Shown piece by piece: positions 41,053 to 50,060 of a stretch of 64,000 nt of DNA. The DNA comes from Bog-756 sp963725395 (GTDB taxonomy: Bacteria; Actinomycetota; Acidimicrobiia; Acidimicrobiales; RAAP-2). The translations under genes were made by a program, and so were the position numbers. Below the pieces are notes generated by a model. The model made no database searches. It worked only from the letters and a program-made list of their open reading frames with translations, and had not been told where the DNA came from. Every line of letters starts with the position of its first letter. Within the stretch, counting starts at the first letter, position 1. The stretch covers positions 434,001-498,000 of the forward strand of contig CAVRYH010000013.1 of assembly GCA_963725395.1 (NCBI GenBank), read 5' to 3'.

Positions 41053-42032
41053 GCCAAACCCGATCTGTCGCCATCGCAGCGTCGGATGTGTGCAAGTCGT
41101 TCGGCAGCCATCTGGTGCTCGACAAGGTGAACCTGGCTGCCGATGAAGGCTCGATCCTCGCGCTGCTCGGCCCGAACGGAGCCGGCAAGACGACGATCGT
41201 CCGCATCCTCTCCACCCTGATCCCCGCCGACTCCGGCTCCATGCAGATCGCCGGTCACGATGTGGTCACCGATCCCGACGGGGTGCGGGCGCTCATCGGG
41301 GTCACCGGCCAGTTCTCAGCGGTGGACAACCTGCTCACCGGCGCCGAGAATCTGCGGTTGATGGCCGATCTTCGCCACTTCGGCCGCGATGCTGGCCGAC
41401 GGCGGGTGACCGAGTTGCTGGAGCAGTTCGACCTCTGCGATGCCGCGGACAAGCCACTGGCCACCTACTCGGGCGGGATGCGCCGGCGGCTCGACCTCGC
41501 CATGACCCTCGTCGGTGAACCCCGGGTGATCTTCCTCGACGAGCCCACTGCCGGCCTCGACCCGCGCAGTCGACTCACCATGTGGGAGATCGTCCGCGGA
41601 CTCGCCTCGGCCGGAGTCACCATTCTGCTGACCACCCAATACCTCGACGAGGCGGACCAGTTGGCCGACCGCGTCGCGGTGCTCGACGAAGGCCGTATCG
41701 TCGCCGAAGGAACCCCGTCGGAGCTGAAGGGCCGGATCCCCGGTGGGCACGTCCGGCTCCACTTCGCTGGTCCCGACCTGCTGCGCTCGGCGGCCAGGCT
41801 GCTGCCAGCGGCCGCTCCTGACCAGGACCAACTGGTCCTCCAGGTCCCCGAGGACGGCAGTGTGGACTCCCTCCGGGACCTACTCGACGAGTTGCATGAG
41901 GCCCGCATCGACGTCGACCGGCTGTCGATCCACACCCCGGATCTCGATGACGTGTTCCTCGCCGTCACCGGCAACCATGTCTCCGTCCGATCCGACGTGG
42001 ACCCCACGCCACAGGGGGTGGCGCAACGATGA
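41049..42032 (+). CDS. ABC transporter ATP-binding protein (DrrA-like)
   Basis: A 327-residue DrrA-type ATPase. Seen: Walker A GPNGAGKTTI, GVTGQFSAVDNLLTGAEN, signature YSGGMRRRLDLAMTL, Walker B VIFLDEPTAGLDP, TTQYLDEAD, and the C-terminal LDDVFLAVTGNH. It overlaps its neighbours by four bases on each side (ATGA both times). It resembles the ATPase at 17425-18471 in length and layout, but its neighbours differ. Confidence 0.93.
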   Translation: MSQTRSVAIAASDVCKSFGSHLVLDKVNLAADEGSILALLGPNGAGKTTIVRILSTLIPADSGSMQIAGHDVVTDPDGVRALIGVTGQFSAVDNLLTGAENLRLMADLRHFGRDAGRRRVTELLEQFDLCDAADKPLATYSGGMRRRLDLAMTLVGEPRVIFLDEPTAGLDPRSRLTMWEIVRGLASAGVTILLTTQYLDEADQLADRVAVLDEGRIVAEGTPSELKGRIPGGHVRLHFAGPDLLRSAARLLPAAAPDQDQLVLQVPEDGSVDSLRDLLDELHEARIDVDRLSIHTPDLDDVFLAVTGNHVSVRSDVDPTPQGVAQR

Positions 42033-42826
42033 CCACGTTCGCCTACACGCTCAGCGATTCGAGGGTCATGCTGCGCCGCAACCTGAAACACCAGATCCGG
42101 TACCCCTCGTTGACCCTGATGCTGGTGGGCATGCCCATCGTGCTCCTCCTTCTGTTCGTCTACGTCTTCGGCGGCCAACTCGGTGCCGGCCTTCCCACCC
42201 ACGGAGGCCGGAGCGCCTACCTCGACTACGTCGTGCCGGGGCTCTTGGTGGTGACCGTGGCCGCGGCCGTGCAGGGCACGTCGATCATGGTCGCCATGGA
42301 CATGACCGGAGGCATCATCGACCGCTTCCGGACCATGGCCATCGCCCGGGCGTCGGTCCTGACCGGCCATGTGCTTGGCAGCCTGATCCAGACGCTGGCC
42401 GCTCTCACCGTCCTGATCGGGGTCGCCTTCGGTCTCGGCTTCCACGCCACAGCTGGGCCGCTGGCCTGGCTGGCGGCCATCGGAGTGATGGTCCTGATCG
42501 CGTTCGCGCTTATCTGGTTGGCCGTCGCACTCGGTCTGGCGGCCAGGAGCGTCGAGACGGCCAGCAACACCCCGATGGTCCTGTTCCTGCTCGTGTTCCT
42601 CAGTAGCGGGTTCGTGCGCCCACAGACGATGCCGGCCGGGCTTCGTCAGTTTGCCGAGTACCAGCCCTTGAGCCCCGTCGTCGACACCGTACGCGGACTG
42701 TTCACCAACGGTGCCGTTGGCGACCACGCTGTCGCCGCCATCGCGTGGAGCGTGGCCATCGCCTTGGTTTCCTACCTCTGGGCCATCCGCCTCTACAACC
42801 GACGCCGAGTGGCCGACCCAACGTGA
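42029..42826 (+). CDS. ABC-2 type transporter permease (DrrB-like)
   Basis: A 265-residue permease with six hydrophobic segments. Seen: RNLKHQIRYPSLTLMLVGMPIVLLLLFVYVFGG (about residues 13-45), YLDYVVPGLLVVTVAAAVQ, GGIIDRFRTMAIARASVLTGHV, and the late TPMVLFLLVFLSSGFVRP. The last gene of the operon. A hairpin follows the stop. Confidence 0.92.
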   Translation: MTTFAYTLSDSRVMLRRNLKHQIRYPSLTLMLVGMPIVLLLLFVYVFGGQLGAGLPTHGGRSAYLDYVVPGLLVVTVAAAVQGTSIMVAMDMTGGIIDRFRTMAIARASVLTGHVLGSLIQTLAALTVLIGVAFGLGFHATAGPLAWLAAIGVMVLIAFALIWLAVALGLAARSVETASNTPMVLFLLVFLSSGFVRPQTMPAGLRQFAEYQPLSPVVDTVRGLFTNGAVGDHAVAAIAWSVAIALVSYLWAIRLYNRRRVADPT

Positions 42827-42853
42827 CTGCGCCGCGCGCGCCGGCTCACTCGG

Positions 42854-42872
42854 CCGACCCGCTCGGGGTCGG
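42854..42872. terminator. Hairpin between convergent genes
   Basis: CCGACCC (42854-42860), loop GCTCG, GGGTCGG (42866-42872). It lies between the permease end (42826) and the stop of the VOC gene (42885). Confidence 0.5.
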
Positions 42873-42884
42873 GAAGCCCCGCGG

Positions 42885-43253
42885 TCAGCTGCCGTAGGGC
42901 CGCGTGAGTACCTCCATGTTGTGACCGGAGGGATCTTCGAAGTAGAAGCCGCGTCCGTGATTGTTGATGCGGTTCTCGGACAGGTGCCCGGGGTCAGCCC
43001 AATAGGTGAGGCCGCGATGGGTGACCCGCGCGAAGATGGCATCGAACTCCTCTTCGGTCACGAGGAAGGCGTAGTGGTGATGCTCGCCAGCGCCTCGGTC
43101 GTCGTAGTCGAGACTGACGCCGTTGGCGGTCTCGACGCACAAGAAGGGTCCGAAGGGCGTTGGCGGTCCGAGCCCGAGGATCTCAGCGAGAAAGTTGGCC
43201 GACGCCGCCTTGTCGTGGACAGGAACGATGGTGTGGTTGAGCTGAACTGCCAT
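42885..43253 (-). CDS. VOC-family (glyoxalase/bleomycin-resistance fold) protein
   Basis: A 122-residue VOC metalloprotein. Seen: QLNHTIVPVHDKAASANFLAEILGL with the first metal His near residue 7, HHHYAFLVTEEEFDAIFARV in the middle with further His, and GRGFYFEDPSGHNMEVLTRPYG with the last Glu ligand. Substrate unknown: such small proteins range from dioxygenases to drug-binding proteins. The ATG has GGGAGGCGTGCC upstream. Confidence 0.88.
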   Translation of the reverse strand: MAVQLNHTIVPVHDKAASANFLAEILGLGPPTPFGPFLCVETANGVSLDYDDRGAGEHHHYAFLVTEEEFDAIFARVTHRGLTYWADPGHLSENRINNHGRGFYFEDPSGHNMEVLTRPYGS

Positions 43254-43399
43254 GGCACGCCTCCCAGGTTGACATCGCCAGCCATTATCGGCCCATGAGG
43301 TCGGGCCTGCTCGCCGAGAGGGCTGGTCGTCGGGGCTGTGATCCGAGTGGGCGCGCAGCGCACCCGGCGGCGGGGATGGTCAGCCCTGGACGACGGGTT

Positions 43400-43405
43400 C
43401 ACAAT
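43400..43405 (+). promoter_or_regulatory. -10 element of the 89-residue protein gene (leaderless)
   Basis: CACAAT ends six bases before the ATG at 43412, with TGGTCA 17 bases further upstream as a fair -35. Confidence 0.45.
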
Positions 43406-43411
43406 GGAGCC

Positions 43412-43681
43412 ATGACGACAGACCACGGTTGGATCAGTTACAGACCCGGCGACAACTCGCATCTGACCGAGGAACAGCGGAAGGGGGTCGAAGAGCGCAT
43501 CCGGCAACGCCGGGAGAGCTTCGGCGCATTACTGGGCGTGGTGGAGGTGCGGGTCTACGAGCATGCGTGTGAACCTCAGGTTGGCTTCCCGCCGGGGGCG
43601 ATCCTGGGCGCCGAGACTGACGCTCCGGTCATCTCGGACATGGTGGCTCGGGCTCGGGCTGAGCTGGCGGAGTGGCGCTAG
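43412..43681 (+). CDS. Small conserved hypothetical protein
   Basis: An 89-residue soluble protein that I do not recognise. It has a hydrophilic N-terminal helix LTEEQRKGVEERIRQRRESF followed by a strand LGVVEVRVYEHACEP and an acidic helical end. There is one Cys and no signal peptide. The start is supported by the promoter spacing and by composition. About 170 bases without a visible gene or hairpin separate it from the convergent KimA-like gene. Confidence 0.6.
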   Translation: MTTDHGWISYRPGDNSHLTEEQRKGVEERIRQRRESFGALLGVVEVRVYEHACEPQVGFPPGAILGAETDAPVISDMVARARAELAEWR

Positions 43682-43853
43682 TCACCTCGAGGTTCCGGCT
43701 ACGAGGGGCCGGGCCATCGCCTGATCGGAGCTGGACGACGGGGCGACGGCGTGCCGGCCGGGCTCGGACCCGGGATGTCGTATCGGGGCGTACGAGGGAG
43801 ATCACCTGGGTTCGCCACAGCATGGCCCCGCTCGCCCCCCCGGAGCTGACTCC

Positions 43854-45773
43854 TCAGGTCACACCCTTTGGAACCCGGGCCCGCTTCAGTTGGGCGATGG
43901 TGACCGGGATCCGGGCCACGGTCACCTCGGGGCGGTCCTTGAGCGCAGCCGACAGGACGAGGTCCAATTGGTTGTGGAGAGCCCGATAACGCCATTTGGA
44001 CGGGCGGATCACCGGGATCAGGACGATGGTGGTCTCGAAGTCGTGCTCCCGCTGTTCGAGCACTTCGAGGAAGCGCAGGATGGGCCGTACCACCGAGTGG
44101 TATTGCGATCGCAGGGTGACCAGTCTCACACCGCAGTCCCACTCGTTCCAGGCTCGTCTCAGCTCTGTATCGGGCTCACCCTCGTCGGTGAAGGTGACGG
44201 CAACAGCAACGACCTCGTCGCCGATCGACAGCGCCTCGGAGATCACGTAGGAGGTGAGGCGGGTGATCCCACTGACCGGCACGATCACCCGGACGCGACC
44301 GGGGTGCGGGGACGGCGGCACCTCGCCGATGCCGAGGATCCCGCTCAGGCGCTGGTAGTAGGCGTGGATGCGATGGAACAAGAGGATGAGAAGCGGCACG
44401 ATGACCACCACCACCCAGGCCCCCTCGATGAACTTGGAGATCAGGAAGACGACGGTGGCCACGGCGGTCACGACGGCCCCGGTCCCGTTGACGGTGGCCT
44501 TCCGTCTCCAGTGGGGCGGTCGGGAGGACCGCCAGTGCACCACCATTCCCAGCTGGGCCAGGGTGAATCCGATGAACACCCCGATGGCGAACAGCGGGAT
44601 GAGGGAGTTGGTGTTGCCCCGGACGATGACCAACAGCACGGCAGCGGCGATGCTGAGGGCCCAGATTCCCTTGCTGAACACGAGTCGGTCCCCCCTCAAG
44701 GCGAAGGCATGGGGGAGGTAGTTGTCACGGGCCAGCAGGCTGGTCAGCACGGGAAGGCCGCCGAAGGAGGTGTTGGCGGCCAGGCCGAGGACGATGGTGA
44801 TGGCCAGCGACACGAGGTAGTACAGCCAACCTCGTCCCACCGAGTACCCCATGACCTGGCTCAGCACGGTCTGACCCGAACGCGGCCCGACGTGGAACTT
44901 GCCGACGAGCACCGCCAGGCCCAGCAGCATCACACCGAGCAGGACGCCGAGGAGGAGCTCGGTCTGTTTGGCGCGCGCCTGACGGGGCGGACGGAACAGC
45001 GGCACACCGTTGGCGATGGCCTCGACGCCGGTGAGCGCACTGCACCCGGCCGAGAACGCCTTCAGCACGAGGAGCACCCCGACGGGGGCGAGGTCGACCG
45101 TCGGTGTCAGTGAGTGTCCGGGTTGGCTGAGGTGGGTGCCGAGCGGATGGACGAGCCCGATGGCGATGATCGTCAGCAGTCCGACGATGAAGACCACCGT
45201 GGGGAGGAGGAAGGCTCGTGCCGTCTCGCCCAGGCCCCGCAGGTTGAGCACGGTGAGCAGCGCCAGCTCGGCCAGGCAGAGTGGCACCGTGGCCCGGGTC
45301 AGGGCCGGGAACGCCGAGGCGAGGGAGGCGATACCCGCGGCGATCGACACGGCGACGGTGAGGGTGTAGTCGACGACGAGTGATGCCGCGGCGACCTGGG
45401 CGGCGCCGTTCCCGAGATTGGCCCGCGACACGGCGTACGCCCCACCACCGTGGGGATAGCCGTCGATGACCTGTCGATAGGAGATGACCAACAGGGCCAA
45501 CAGGGCCACGATGCTGATGGTGATGGGCAACACCAAGTGGAGTGCGGCCACACCCGCGGTGCCGAGCACGAGCACGATGGCCTCGGGCCCGTAGGCCACC
45601 GAGGTGAGGGCGTCGAGGGACAGCGCCGGCAGCCCCTCGAGGGGCGTGATCTCCCCGTGCCGGGCCTCACTCGATTTGAGTGGTCGCCCGATGAGTACCT
45701 GCCAGGCCGACGAGATCGCAGACGGGTGAGAGTCATCGACTGAGCGAGTCTCTGAGTCGGCGCCGGTGTTCAC
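43854..45773 (-). CDS. KimA-like potassium transporter (APC superfamily)
   Basis: A 639-residue membrane protein of the APC superfamily with about 12 helices (residues 45-440) and a 190-residue cytosolic tail. Seen: LIGRPLKSSEARHGEITPLE at the N-terminus, LPALSLDALTSVAYGPEAI, ISYRQVIDGYPHGGGAYAVS, LTGVEAIANGVPLF, and FGGLPVLTSLLARDNYLP. These are the segments known from KimA (YdaO) of Bacillus, a proton-coupled high-affinity K+ importer inhibited by c-di-AMP binding to its tail. The tail here begins near RVRVIVPVSGITRLT. GTG start at 45773. No c-di-AMP riboswitch was found in the 142 bases upstream. Confidence 0.88.
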   Translation of the reverse strand: MNTGADSETRSVDDSHPSAISSAWQVLIGRPLKSSEARHGEITPLEGLPALSLDALTSVAYGPEAIVLVLGTAGVAALHLVLPITISIVALLALLVISYRQVIDGYPHGGGAYAVSRANLGNGAAQVAAASLVVDYTLTVAVSIAAGIASLASAFPALTRATVPLCLAELALLTVLNLRGLGETARAFLLPTVVFIVGLLTIIAIGLVHPLGTHLSQPGHSLTPTVDLAPVGVLLVLKAFSAGCSALTGVEAIANGVPLFRPPRQARAKQTELLLGVLLGVMLLGLAVLVGKFHVGPRSGQTVLSQVMGYSVGRGWLYYLVSLAITIVLGLAANTSFGGLPVLTSLLARDNYLPHAFALRGDRLVFSKGIWALSIAAAVLLVIVRGNTNSLIPLFAIGVFIGFTLAQLGMVVHWRSSRPPHWRRKATVNGTGAVVTAVATVVFLISKFIEGAWVVVVIVPLLILLFHRIHAYYQRLSGILGIGEVPPSPHPGRVRVIVPVSGITRLTSYVISEALSIGDEVVAVAVTFTDEGEPDTELRRAWNEWDCGVRLVTLRSQYHSVVRPILRFLEVLEQREHDFETTIVLIPVIRPSKWRYRALHNQLDLVLSAALKDRPEVTVARIPVTIAQLKRARVPKGVT

Positions 45774-45915
45774 GGGATCGCGGGATCACCGCCGTCCCCG
45801 GTCGGGAGGACAAGGGATGGCAGGAAGGGACAGGGCATCGACCACCAAGTACAGCAGGCAAGAGAAGGGGTGGGCCGGATGCCTGGCGGCCGTCTGTGGT
45901 CGGTGCGGCGGCGCC

Positions 45916-47022
45916 TCAGCCGAGGGCCGAGGCCTTCCGTTCCGCCGAGCGCAGGGTCCGTTGGGAGAGGTGCACGAGCGGAGTGATCTCGATCGTGCCC
46001 GGCGACCGGTTGGTCGGGCGCCTCCACGTCGCTGCCACCTGTCCGCCGACGAGCACGGTGCAGGAGGGGATGCCGTTGCGATGCGGGAAGACGTGGGCAC
46101 TTCGGTCGTCGGGGAGGGTGGGCGTGCGGTCCCGGTACCCGAAAAGCATCTCGTCGAAACCGGGGAGGACCACCACCCCTACCGCCTCCTTGCGGCAGTC
46201 GGCGAGTTCGTCCTCGGTGGTCGGTCCGAGGAGGTACTCGACGTCATTGGCGCGTATGGAACGGAGGTGACGGCGCGCCGCGGTGACGGCGCGCCCGGTA
46301 TCTGCGGCGGTCAGGTTGGCCCAACGGGAGAGATCGGCGGGGCGGGCCGGGCCGTGGCCATCGAAGTAGCGGTGGGCCAGGGTCTCCAGGGCGTCGTCGC
46401 GTGGCGGCGCCGCCGACACCGACGCCGGAACCCACTTCCCGGCCAGGGCGATGAGCTGCTGCCCGTCTCGGACCGGCCCGAAACAGAGGACGCCGGTCTG
46501 TGCCAGGTGCCAGATGAGATGGTAGCCACGTTGGTCGCTGGCGTCGACGCCCGCAGCGCGCCACGCCGCGGTGACTTCGGCCCGCGACGACGGACCTCGC
46601 TCCGTCAGGAGCTCGACGGCGATGCGTTCGGCGTCGGCAACCAGGCGGCCGGTGATCCCCAGCCGGGCCTCGCGGCCTGCAGCTGCGGCGAGCTCACGCG
46701 GAGCGAGGAGGTCGCGAATCCATCCGAGGTCCCTGGCCGCCACCAGGTGCAACGTGCTTCGAAGCGGCCATGCCCGTACCACGGTGCCGGCGTTGAGGGC
46801 GGCCTCCACCCGGGCGGGCTCCGCGCCGCTGCGTAGTACCACGGACGCAACCCCGCTCCAGTAGTCCTGTGCCTGCAGACAGACAAGACGCGAGACGGCG
46901 GTCACCGGCGTGGAGCGCCGCCGGCCGACGATCCCTTGGGCGACCAGCCGCAGCAGGGCGAGGTCTCGGTGCGTGTAGGTCCTGGGCATGCTTTGGGCTC
47001 GGTCGATCAGGGGGTCGGCCAC
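45916..47022 (-). CDS. Winged-helix DNA-binding protein, AlkZ-like (HTH_42) glycosylase family
   Basis: A 368-residue protein of the HTH_42/AlkZ family, which unhooks or excises bulky alkylated bases and DNA crosslinks. Seen: LALLRLVAQGIVG, AVSRLVCLQAQDYWSGVAS with the QxQ (QAQ) motif that carries the catalytic Gln residues in AlkZ, VRAWPLRSTLHLVAARDL, and the C-terminal VVLPGFDEMLFGYRDRTPTL. The GTG at 47022 is used; an in-frame ATG at 46989 (MPRTYTHRDLALLRL) is equally likely. AlkZ genes often lie near genotoxin clusters, but none is visible. Confidence 0.85.
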   Translation of the reverse strand: MADPLIDRAQSMPRTYTHRDLALLRLVAQGIVGRRRSTPVTAVSRLVCLQAQDYWSGVASVVLRSGAEPARVEAALNAGTVVRAWPLRSTLHLVAARDLGWIRDLLAPRELAAAAGREARLGITGRLVADAERIAVELLTERGPSSRAEVTAAWRAAGVDASDQRGYHLIWHLAQTGVLCFGPVRDGQQLIALAGKWVPASVSAAPPRDDALETLAHRYFDGHGPARPADLSRWANLTAADTGRAVTAARRHLRSIRANDVEYLLGPTTEDELADCRKEAVGVVVLPGFDEMLFGYRDRTPTLPDDRSAHVFPHRNGIPSCTVLVGGQVAATWRRPTNRSPGTIEITPLVHLSQRTLRSAERKASALG

Positions 47023-47173
47023 CCGCTGGCACCCTCACTCGGGTCGGCGGCACGGTTCGGTGTCAGGGGCGCATGGGTGACTCTAGGAGCATGTCGATAT
47101 CCTCGCCTCGGGCAGCGCCTCTCCTGGGCACCGGGCTTGGCCCCGCATTTTGCCCGACGCCCCTGCGTGGGAC

Positions 47174-47187
47174 TAGAACCGGTTCTA
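47174..47187 (+). promoter_or_regulatory. KstR-type palindrome at the fadA5-like promoter
   Basis: TAGAACCGGTTCTA, a perfect 14-bp palindrome that fits the KstR steroid-regulator motif TnnAACnnGTTnnA. It overlaps the -10 hexamer TATACT at 47186-47191, so binding would block transcription. Confidence 0.7.
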
Positions 47188-47191
47188 TACT
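47186..47191 (+). promoter_or_regulatory. -10 element of the fadA5-like operon
   Basis: TATACT; the hexamer CTGCGT 17 bases upstream is a poor -35, consistent with a regulated promoter. Confidence 0.45.
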
Positions 47192-47281
47192 CCTCGTGGC
47201 GCAATGCCGCCGCGGCCGGCTCCTTTCGTCGGTCGAAGCGCATCTGCCACCTTCAATCCGAGCCTCCAAGGGGGATCCACC

Positions 47282-48442
47282 ATGGCCCAACCCGTGATCG
47301 TCGAAGCAGTCCGCACCCCGATCGGGAAGCGCAACGGATGGATGGCCGGCTTCCACGCCGCCGAGCTCCTCGGTCATGCCCAGGTCGAGCTGGTCAAGCG
47401 GGCCGGTGTCGATCCGGGCGCCATCGAGCAAATCGTGGGCGGGTGTGTCACCCAGGCCGGCGAGCAGGCGTCCAACGTGACCCGGACGGCATGGCTGAGT
47501 CAGGGTCTGCCCTACGAGACCGCAGCGACCACGGTCGACTGCCAGTGCGGGTCGGCCCAGCAGGCCAACAACTTCGTGGCCAACCTCATCAGTGCCGACG
47601 CCATCGACGTCGGCATCGCCTGTGGCGTCGAGGCCATGAGCCGCGTGGGCCTGGGTGCCAACGCCTACAACGGCCCGGGAAAGTCGAAGCCCGAGGAGTT
47701 CCCCTGGGACATGCCCGACCAGTTCGGGGCGGCCGAGCGGATCGCCCAGAAGTACGGCATCACGCGGGAGGACGTCGACTGGCTGGGCTTCGAGTCCCAA
47801 CGCAAGGCAGCGGTAGCCGTGGCGGAGGGACGCTTCGATCGCGAGATCGTGCCGCTCGAGGCGCCGGTGCTCGGTCCCGAGGGACCGACCGGCGACAAGA
47901 CACTCGTCACCAAGGACCAGGGTCCACGGGAGACGACCAGGGAGGGACTGGCCGGACTCAAGCCGGTGCTCCCCGACGGCATGCACACCGCGGGCAACAG
48001 TTCACAGATCTCCGACGGGGCGGCAGCCGTGTTGTGGATGTCGCAGCGCAAGGCGGGCGAGGCCGGGCTCCGGCCCCGCGCCCGCATCGTGGCCCAGACC
48101 CTGGTCGGCTCCGACCCCTACTACCACCTCGATGGTCCGATCGCCGCCACGGCCGACGTCTTGCGTAAGGCGGGGATGACCATGCAGGACATCGACATCT
48201 TCGAGGTCAATGAGGCATTCGCCTCGGTGGTCATGTCGTGGGGCAAGGTGCACGGCGTCGACTGGGACAAGGTCAACGTCAACGGGGGAGCCATCGCCCT
48301 CGGCCACCCGGTGGGCTCGACAGGCGCAAGGTTGATCACCACCGCACTCCACGAACTGGAACGCAGCGACAAGAACCTCGCGCTCATCTCCATGTGCTGT
48401 GGCGGCGCGCTGGCGACCGGCACCATCATCGAGCGGATCTGA
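47282..48442 (+). CDS. fadA5: Acetyl-CoA acetyltransferase, FadA5-like (steroid side-chain thiolase)
   Basis: A 386-residue thiolase. In my recollection the sequence is very close to mycobacterial FadA5, which cleaves acetyl- or propionyl-CoA from the steroid side chain: VEAVRTPIGKRNGW, VGGCVTQAGEQ, VDCQCGSAQQAN with nucleophile Cys89, GIACGVEAMSRVGLGANA, HTAGNSSQISDGAAAVLWM, DPYYHLDGP, NGGAIALGHPVGSTGARLITTALHELER (about residues 335-362) and MCCGGALATGTIIERI with the second active Cys. AGGGGGAT lies upstream of the ATG. It is followed after 29 bases by an echA19-like gene. The KstR-type site upstream supports the steroid role. Confidence 0.9.
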   Translation: MAQPVIVEAVRTPIGKRNGWMAGFHAAELLGHAQVELVKRAGVDPGAIEQIVGGCVTQAGEQASNVTRTAWLSQGLPYETAATTVDCQCGSAQQANNFVANLISADAIDVGIACGVEAMSRVGLGANAYNGPGKSKPEEFPWDMPDQFGAAERIAQKYGITREDVDWLGFESQRKAAVAVAEGRFDREIVPLEAPVLGPEGPTGDKTLVTKDQGPRETTREGLAGLKPVLPDGMHTAGNSSQISDGAAAVLWMSQRKAGEAGLRPRARIVAQTLVGSDPYYHLDGPIAATADVLRKAGMTMQDIDIFEVNEAFASVVMSWGKVHGVDWDKVNVNGGAIALGHPVGSTGARLITTALHELERSDKNLALISMCCGGALATGTIIERI

Positions 48443-48471
48443 GTGGGGCTCCCGCCCCGGGAAGGAGCCCT

Positions 48472-49266
48472 GTGACCGGCACCGAACACCTGACCTACGA
48501 ACGAGTCGGATCGACCGCGGTGGTCACCATGAACCGGCCCGAAGCGAAGAACGCACTCTCGGGCCCCATGCTCGTGGGGATGGCCGACGCCTGGGTCGAG
48601 ATCGACACCAATGACGACGTCCGATGCGCGATCCTGACCGGAGCCGGTGGGACGTTCTGCGCCGGGATGGACCTCAAGTCGATGTCGGGCCCGGGGAACG
48701 AGTCGGTCCAAGAGAGGATGGCCGAGGATCCGGACCTCCACTGGAAGGCCCTGCTCCGCCACTACTCGCTGAAGAAGCCCCTGATCGCCGCGGTCGAGGG
48801 ATGGGCCGTGGCGGGAGGGACGGAGATCCTCCAGGCCACGGACATCCGGGTGGCGGGCGCCGGGGCCAAGTTCGGCGTCTTCGAGGCTCGGCGGGGCCTG
48901 TTCCCGCTGGGGGGGTCCACCGTGCGCCTGCGGCGCCAGATCCCCTTCACGGTGGCCATGGACCTCCTCTTGACGGCCCGCGAGGTGTCGGCCCAGGAGG
49001 CGAAGGAGATCGGCCTGATCGGCAGGGTCGTGCCCGACGGCGCGGCCCTCGAGACGGCCCTCGAGATCGCCGAGGTGATCGGGGCGAACGGGCCGCTCGC
49101 CGTGGAGGCCATCAAGGCGTCGGTGAAGGCGACCGAGGGCATCCCCGAGGAGGAGGCCCTCAAGATGGAGTTGGAGTTCGGCTGGCCCATCTTTGCCACC
49201 GAGGATGCCAAGGAGGGTCAGCGGGCGTTCGCCGAGAAGCGGCCGGCCAACTTCCAACGGCGATGA
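48472..49266 (+). CDS. echA19: Enoyl-CoA hydratase, EchA19-like
   Basis: A 264-residue crotonase. Seen: TAVVTMNRPEAKNALSG, CAILTGAGGTFCAGMDLKSM with the oxyanion-hole glycine, KKPLIAAVEGWAVAGGTEILQ, TDIRVAGAGAKFGVFEARRGLFPLGGS with catalytic Glu, and the C-terminal DAKEGQRAFAEKRPANFQRR. Closest in my recollection to mycobacterial EchA19, which hydrates steroid side-chain enoyl-CoAs. GTG start with AAGGAG upstream. Its TGA overlaps the thioesterase ATG (ATGA). Confidence 0.88.
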   Translation: MTGTEHLTYERVGSTAVVTMNRPEAKNALSGPMLVGMADAWVEIDTNDDVRCAILTGAGGTFCAGMDLKSMSGPGNESVQERMAEDPDLHWKALLRHYSLKKPLIAAVEGWAVAGGTEILQATDIRVAGAGAKFGVFEARRGLFPLGGSTVRLRRQIPFTVAMDLLLTAREVSAQEAKEIGLIGRVVPDGAALETALEIAEVIGANGPLAVEAIKASVKATEGIPEEEALKMELEFGWPIFATEDAKEGQRAFAEKRPANFQRR

Positions 49267-50042
49267 CCGGCCCGGACGACACCGGGGCGGCCGGCTCGGA
49301 CCGGTTCGAAGGCCAGGTGCGGGTGCGGCTGGCCGATGCCGTCCGCCCGCTGATCGACCTCACGGTCGCCGGCGTTCTCGACGACCGGTCGGTCGCCGAG
49401 GCGGCCGAGGCGGTGGAGGCGGTGACGACCCGGCTCGCCGGGCAGGCCGGCCCGGGCAAACGGGTTCGGTTGCAACCGGACGCCACCCGACCCCCACAGG
49501 AGTTCTTTCCGACCAGCCCGGTGATGGGCATCATCAATCCCATCGCCCCGCCCGTCCGGCTCCGGGTCGTGGACGGGACCGACGGCGGGTTCCGGGAGAT
49601 CCGGGCCGAGGTCAACTTCGGCTATCCCTACGAGGGGCCGCCCACCTGCGTCCACGGCGGGGTCATCGCCGAGGTGTTCGACGAGGTCCTGGGTGCGGCC
49701 AACATGGTGGCGGGCAATCCGGCGATGACCGGGACCCTGACCGTTCGCTACCGGAATCCGACACCGCTGAGAACCGACCTGCGCTTGGAGGCCCGTTGCC
49801 TCGGTCGGGACGGACGCAAGATCCGCACCTGGGCGGCGATGTACCACGGTGACCTGATGACGGCCGAGGCCGAGGGCATCTTCATCGAGGTGGGCCCCGA
49901 GCGGTTCGTGTCGATCGCCGAAGGGAACGTGGACAGCGCCGACACGGTGATGCTCGAGGCGATGCGTGCCGAGGCGGCACGGCCGGGAGCAGCCTCGGAC
50001 GTCCCCGGATCACTCACCGTCCCCGGCTCCAGCCCGCCCTGA
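49263..50042 (+). CDS. PaaI-type hotdog-fold thioesterase
   Basis: A 259-residue protein with a hotdog domain in its second half (about residues 95-220). Seen: FGYPYEGPPTCVHGGVIAEVFDEVLGAAN (residues about 119-147), the PaaI/YbgC-type catalytic region, and GTLTVRYRNPTPLRTDL. The N-terminal 90 residues are helical and not part of the standard domain. Expected to hydrolyse acyl- or steroid-CoA thioesters and recycle CoA. It overlaps the echA19-like gene by four bases and converges with the acyl-CoA synthetase gene. Confidence 0.85.
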   Translation: MTGPDDTGAAGSDRFEGQVRVRLADAVRPLIDLTVAGVLDDRSVAEAAEAVEAVTTRLAGQAGPGKRVRLQPDATRPPQEFFPTSPVMGIINPIAPPVRLRVVDGTDGGFREIRAEVNFGYPYEGPPTCVHGGVIAEVFDEVLGAANMVAGNPAMTGTLTVRYRNPTPLRTDLRLEARCLGRDGRKIRTWAAMYHGDLMTAEAEGIFIEVGPERFVSIAEGNVDSADTVMLEAMRAEAARPGAASDVPGSLTVPGSSPP

Positions 50043-50060
50043 GACGGGCTCGTCCGGTTC

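Noticed and set aside
45774..45915. c-di-AMP (ydaO) riboswitch upstream of the KimA-like gene
   Set aside because: The conserved GGGGAACC-type core is missing and the region is short. The upstream region of the NlpC/P60 gene was also read for this riboswitch, with no match.
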